A DNA stretch of 6,736 bases, taken from the NCBI GenBank assembly GCA_017546745.1, contig JAFYRZ010000026.1:1-6736 (forward strand), written 5' to 3'. The stretch comes from Clostridia bacterium. GTDB lineage: Bacteria; Bacillota_A; Clostridia; Oscillospirales; CAG-272. Position numbers and translations under genes: made by a program. A model generated the notes under the pieces. That model saw only the letters and a program-made list of their open reading frames with translations. It did no database searches and had not been told where the DNA came from. Of the stretch, positions 6,125-6,736 are shown piece by piece (the stretch's first letter is position 1; the number at the start of each line of letters is the position of its first letter).

Positions 6125-6736
6125 GTGAACGTGCGCGAGGCTACGCTAAAATTGCTCCTTGAGTACGAGGAGAGTGGGAAATACGTTAATCTTTCCTTGA
6201 ATTCGCACGTGACGGATGCGCTCACAAGGGAGGAGAAGAGCTTTCTTACGGTTCTTCTTTATACAACGGTTGAAAGAAAGCTTACGTTCGATTATTATAT
6301 CTCGGCTCTTTCCTCTCGCTCGATAGATTCAATAAAGCCGAGAACGAGGAATATTCTAAGGCTCGGCCTTTGCCAGATAACCATGATAGACTCCGTGCCC
6401 GACTATGCCGCGGTAAACGAAACGGTGAAGCTTACCAAAAATCCCGGTGAGCGCTCATTCGTTAACGGTGTACTTCGCGAGGCGGTAAGGCGCAAGGCAG
6501 AGGGGGCGCTCCCTATGCCCGAAAAGGAAAAGAGCTATCCTCGCTACCTCTCGGTAAAGGAGTCCTTTCCTCTGCTTCTCGTCAGGCATTTTTCCTCGCT
6601 CTTTGGCATAGAGGAAACCGAAAAGATCCTTTCCGCATTCAACACGGAAAGGCATACCGACCTTACGGTCAACACCAATAAAATTTCGCGCGCTGACTTT
6701 TTGAAGCTTCTTTTCGAGAACGGCATTTTGGCTACC
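6125..6736 (+). CDS. rsmB: 16S rRNA (cytosine-967-C5)-methyltransferase RsmB, N-terminal part (cut by window edge)
   Basis: RsmB (Sun/Fmu) makes m5C967 in 16S rRNA with S-adenosylmethionine. The frame is open for all 204 codons from GTG 6125 to the right edge; related proteins have about 430-450 residues, so roughly half is missing. What is present is the NusB-like RNA-binding domain (about 1-135), with NVREATLKLLLEYEESGKY at the start, REEKSFLTVLLYTTVERKL, and the family hallmark YAAVNETVKL...SFVNGVLREAVRR. The sequence then enters the linker and the start of the methyltransferase region (LTVNTNKISRADF near the edge). The SAM-binding site and the two catalytic cysteines lie outside the window. 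The gene follows fmt by 13 bp, the usual neighbour in Bacillota and Proteobacteria. Because the start is GTG it is easily missed by ATG-only searches. Confidence 0.93.
   Translation, partial: MNVREATLKLLLEYEESGKYVNLSLNSHVTDALTREEKSFLTVLLYTTVERKLTFDYYISALSSRSIDSIKPRTRNILRLGLCQITMIDSVPDYAAVNETVKLTKNPGERSFVNGVLREAVRRKAEGALPMPEKEKSYPRYLSVKESFPLLLVRHFSSLFGIEETEKILSAFNTERHTDLTVNTNKISRADFLKLLFENGILAT

Noticed and set aside
5707..6225. 172-codon minus-strand open frame opposite fmt and rsmB
   Set aside because: It is a shadow of two recognised genes, with low-complexity Leu/Tyr/Ser-rich content and no start signal.

Overview
The window is a core housekeeping block of a Bacillota (Firmicutes) genome, most likely a member of the Clostridia. 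The evidence is a RemA/DUF370 gene next to a YicC-family gene, strong AGGAGG-type ribosome binding sites before most genes, ATGA stop/start overlaps, and very AT-rich spacers around moderately GC-rich genes. I cannot name a genus from sequence alone.

Layout. Positions 1-155 hold the start of a minus-strand gene for a small membrane-anchored protein, cut by the window edge. It starts with GTG and uses AT-rich codons. Positions 156-462 are a divergent intergenic region. It contains a near-consensus minus-strand promoter (262-291), two 18-bp T-rich direct repeats 22 bp apart (319-358), a plus-strand extended -10 promoter (368-396) and a 16-bp palindrome over its -10/start region (394-409). From 463 to the right edge runs one co-directional gene train: nrdR, yicC, remA, rpoZ, priA, def, fmt and rsmB (cut by the edge). 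Spacing runs from 4-bp overlaps to 72 bp, and I see no convincing internal terminator, so it is probably one long transcription unit read from the promoter before nrdR.

How the genes work together. NrdR represses ribonucleotide reductase genes in response to nucleotides. YicC is an endoribonuclease-family protein. RemA is a small DNA-binding regulator. RpoZ is the RNA polymerase omega subunit. PriA restarts stalled replication forks. Def and Fmt are the deformylase and formyltransferase of the N-formyl-methionine cycle. RsmB methylates 16S rRNA. The set joins dNTP control, transcription, replication restart and translation.

The genes are all known families, and I found no convincing new system. 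The points worth a second look are the absence of gmk between remA and rpoZ and of coaBC between rpoZ and priA (both expected from related clusters), the divergent control region with its palindrome and phased T-tracts, the unrecognised small membrane protein, and an RNA hairpin before priA. Three starts differ from the longest open frame or are not ATG: remA (1819), priA (2454) and rsmB (GTG, 6125).
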